Assembly (NCBI GenBank): GCA_965243285.1
Contig: OZ251537.1
Coordinates: 62,001-126,000 of the forward strand
Reading direction: 5' to 3'
Length of the DNA: 64,000 nt
From: JAHRAW01 sp965243285
GTDB lineage: Bacteria > Pseudomonadota > Gammaproteobacteria > Arenicellales > Poriferihabitantaceae
Shown: positions 62,627-64,000 of the stretch, one piece after another
Layout: each line of letters begins with the position of its first letter
How positions within the stretch are numbered: the first letter of the stretch is position 1
Translations under genes and position numbers: made by a program
Notes under the pieces: model-generated
What the model was told of the DNA's origin: nothing
The model's input: only the letters and a program-made list of their open reading frames with translations
The model's database searches: none

Positions 62627-62733
62627 GGATTTTTGGGCGAATTTTGGGCGAATTTTGGGCGAATTTTGGGCGATTCTCGATGATTTATGCCGAATTTTGG
62701 CGGATTCTCGCTGATTCTCGCTGATTCTCGATA
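62627..62733. repeat. Tandem repeats in the fabH-fabG gap
   Basis: GAATTTTGGGC occurs in three to four copies (about 62638-62672), then GATTCTCGCT in three copies (about 62702-62731). They fill the position where fabD would be expected. Confidence 0.7.
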
Positions 62734-62750
62734 AATGGCACCCTCCGCCA

Positions 62751-63731
62751 TCACATCCGAATCAGCGCCGAGCCCCAAGTAAACCCGCCGCCGAAACCCT
62801 CTAACAACACATGGTGCCCGGCTTTTATGCGGCCATCGCGCACCGCTTGGTCCAGCGCCAGCGGCACCGAGGCGGCCGAGGTGTTGCCGTGGCGGTCCAC
62901 CGTCACCACCACCTTATGCTTGGGGATTTTGGCGCGCGCCCCCACCGCGTTGATGATGCGGATATTGGCTTGATGGGGTACCAGCCAGTCGAGGTCGTCT
63001 TTATGCATGGCATGGGCGCGCAGGGTTTCGTCGATGATGTCGCTCATCGCCGTCACCGCCCAGCGAAACACCTCGGCGCCTTGCATGGTGGTGTAGGCGG
63101 TTCCGGCTTGCACTTTGGCGAAATTGCGCGATACGCCCACCGGCACGCACAGCAGTTTTTGGTAGCGCCCATCGCTATGCAGATGGGTGGATAACACGCC
63201 GGGCTCACGGTCGGCGCGCACGATAACGGCGCCGGCGCCATCGCCGAACAACACGCAAGTGCGGCGGTCGCTCCAATCGATAATGCGCGAAAAAGTCTCG
63301 GCGCCGACCACCAAGGCGCAGCGCGCGGCGCCGGTGCGAATGAATTTATCGACCACCCCGAGGGCGAAAATAAAACCGGCGCACACCGCCTGCACATCGA
63401 AAGCCGGACAGCCGGCCAACCCCAGCCGATGTTGTAACAAGCACGCGGTGCTGGGGAAAACTTGATCCGCGGTGGTGGTGGCCACCACGATGAGGTCGAT
63501 TTCCGCCACATCGATGCCGCCAGCGGCGATGGCTTGGCGCGCCGCATGTTCAGCCAAATCGACGGTGAATTCATCGTCGGCGGCGATGCGACGCTCGCGG
63601 ATGCCGGTGCGCGAGCGAATCCACTCGTCATCGGTGTCGAGCATCGCCGCCAGGTCGTGGTTAGTGAGAATTTTCGCCGGCAGGTAGCCGCCGGTGCCCA
63701 CCACCTTCGAGTAAATTTGCGCGGTACTCAT
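62751..63731 (-). CDS. fabH: Beta-ketoacyl-ACP synthase III
   Basis: 326 residues. The catalytic triad is visible: Cys in AFDVQAVCAGFIFALGV, His in WLVPHQANIRIINAV and Asn in DRHGNTSAASVPLALD. It starts fatty-acid chains from acetyl-CoA and malonyl-ACP. YSKVVGTGGYLPAKILTNHD is the usual N-terminus. It follows plsX by about 40 nt. Confidence 0.96.
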   Translation of the reverse strand: MSTAQIYSKVVGTGGYLPAKILTNHDLAAMLDTDDEWIRSRTGIRERRIAADDEFTVDLAEHAARQAIAAGGIDVAEIDLIVVATTTADQVFPSTACLLQHRLGLAGCPAFDVQAVCAGFIFALGVVDKFIRTGAARCALVVGAETFSRIIDWSDRRTCVLFGDGAGAVIVRADREPGVLSTHLHSDGRYQKLLCVPVGVSRNFAKVQAGTAYTTMQGAEVFRWAVTAMSDIIDETLRAHAMHKDDLDWLVPHQANIRIINAVGARAKIPKHKVVVTVDRHGNTSAASVPLALDQAVRDGRIKAGHHVLLEGFGGGFTWGSALIRM

Positions 63732-63774
63732 GACAATGTCAGCGGCCGGCTAGGCGAAGTACAGCGCGCCATCG

Positions 63775-64000
63775 CTATAAAGTGGCGTCCGCGGCCGCGG
63801 TCAGGGCTTCTTCTATGCGCCGCACCAGCGCTTGCTTGACCTCTTGAATGCCCACCTCCACGGCGCAGCGGAAGCCCATGGCGTCGGCGCCGCCGTGAGA
63901 TTTCACCACCGTGCCGCGCAGGCCGAGCAGGCTGGCGCCGTTGTAGCGGCGGTGGTCTAAGCGGCGTTTGATGGCGCCGAGCACCGGCCGCGCCAACACG
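63775..64000 (-). CDS. plsX: Phosphate acyltransferase PlsX, C-terminal part (5' end outside window)
   Basis: About 74 residues to the window edge. YNGASLLGLRGTVVKSHGGA followed by a conserved DAMGF is the PlsX C-terminal signature. The enzyme makes acyl-phosphate from acyl-ACP for phospholipid synthesis. Its position upstream of fabH is canonical. Confidence 0.9.
   Translation of the reverse strand, partial: VLARPVLGAIKRRLDHRRYNGASLLGLRGTVVKSHGGADAMGFRCAVEVGIQEVKQALVRRIEEALTAAADATL

Overview
The window looks like chromosomal DNA of a GC-rich, Gram-negative proteobacterium. It is most likely a marine or host-associated gammaproteobacterium, judging from the sets envC, dapF/DUF484/xerC, clpS/clpA, ErpA-like, and fabF/mltG/tmk/holB/tatD. 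Pyrophosphate-dependent phosphofructokinase and a membrane pyrophosphatase lie close together, a PPi-saving arrangement known from sulfur-oxidising gammaproteobacteria and methylotrophs. Taxonomy is inferred from gene content only. Core genes are GC-rich. Several interspersed genes are clearly more AT-rich and look acquired: a D12 DNA methylase, a zeta-type toxin module, a DUF4268 gene with its neighbour, a GmrSD-like DUF262/DUF1524 protein and a fused restriction-modification enzyme.

Layout. 1-0.75 kb: end of PPi-PFK plus a 59-aa protein. 0.86-4.3 kb: LysE exporter and an accessory patch (DNA adenine methylase, frameshifted zeta toxin with its small partner, frameshifted XRE regulator). 4.4-9.7 kb: hppA, then the minus-strand set dapF-GNAT-DUF484-xerC. 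9.8-12.4 kb: PGPGW membrane protein, a MITE-like repeat, envC and a decayed tandem duplication of its 5' end. 12.5-19.9 kb: an uncharacterised plus-strand cluster of a TolQ/MotA-like channel, two single-anchor membrane proteins (one with the ExbD/TolR-type membrane Asp) and a membrane-anchored double FGE-like protein, split by an AT-rich insertion. 19.9-23 kb: fabI, a repeat copy and an aldehyde:ferredoxin oxidoreductase family gene. 23.3-27 kb: a large surface subtilase with lipobox, FG-rich repeats and a C-terminal barrel. 27-34 kb: cysteine dioxygenase-like protein, fumC, a family III CoA-transferase, a Kef-like antiporter and a TauE/SafE exporter. 34.5-37.7 kb: a probable sulfoacetate operon (sauS-sauT) with terminator. 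37.7-49.6 kb: MFS, GmrSD-like protein, Dpp/Opp ABC transporter, PhyH oxygenase, glutamine amidotransferase and an encapsulin-type ferritin without its shell gene. 49.7-53.7 kb: clpA/clpS, IscA/ErpA-like protein and tatD. 53.7-64 kb: a fused R-M enzyme wedged between tatD and holB, then tmk, mltG, fabF, acpP, fabG, fabH and plsX (partial), with fabD absent from its usual place.

The most unusual items are the channel/FGE-like cluster (12.5-19.9 kb), which resembles in architecture, not in demonstrated homology, proton-driven envelope motors with FGE-fold scaffolds; the FG-repeat surface protease; the orphan EncFtn; a dispersed hairpin/TIR repeat in three intergenic regions; and widespread short tandem-repeat expansions that also add repetitive tracts inside conserved enzymes. 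Three accessory genes carry single-base indels in 3-4 nt homopolymers; these may be real decay or sequencing error.
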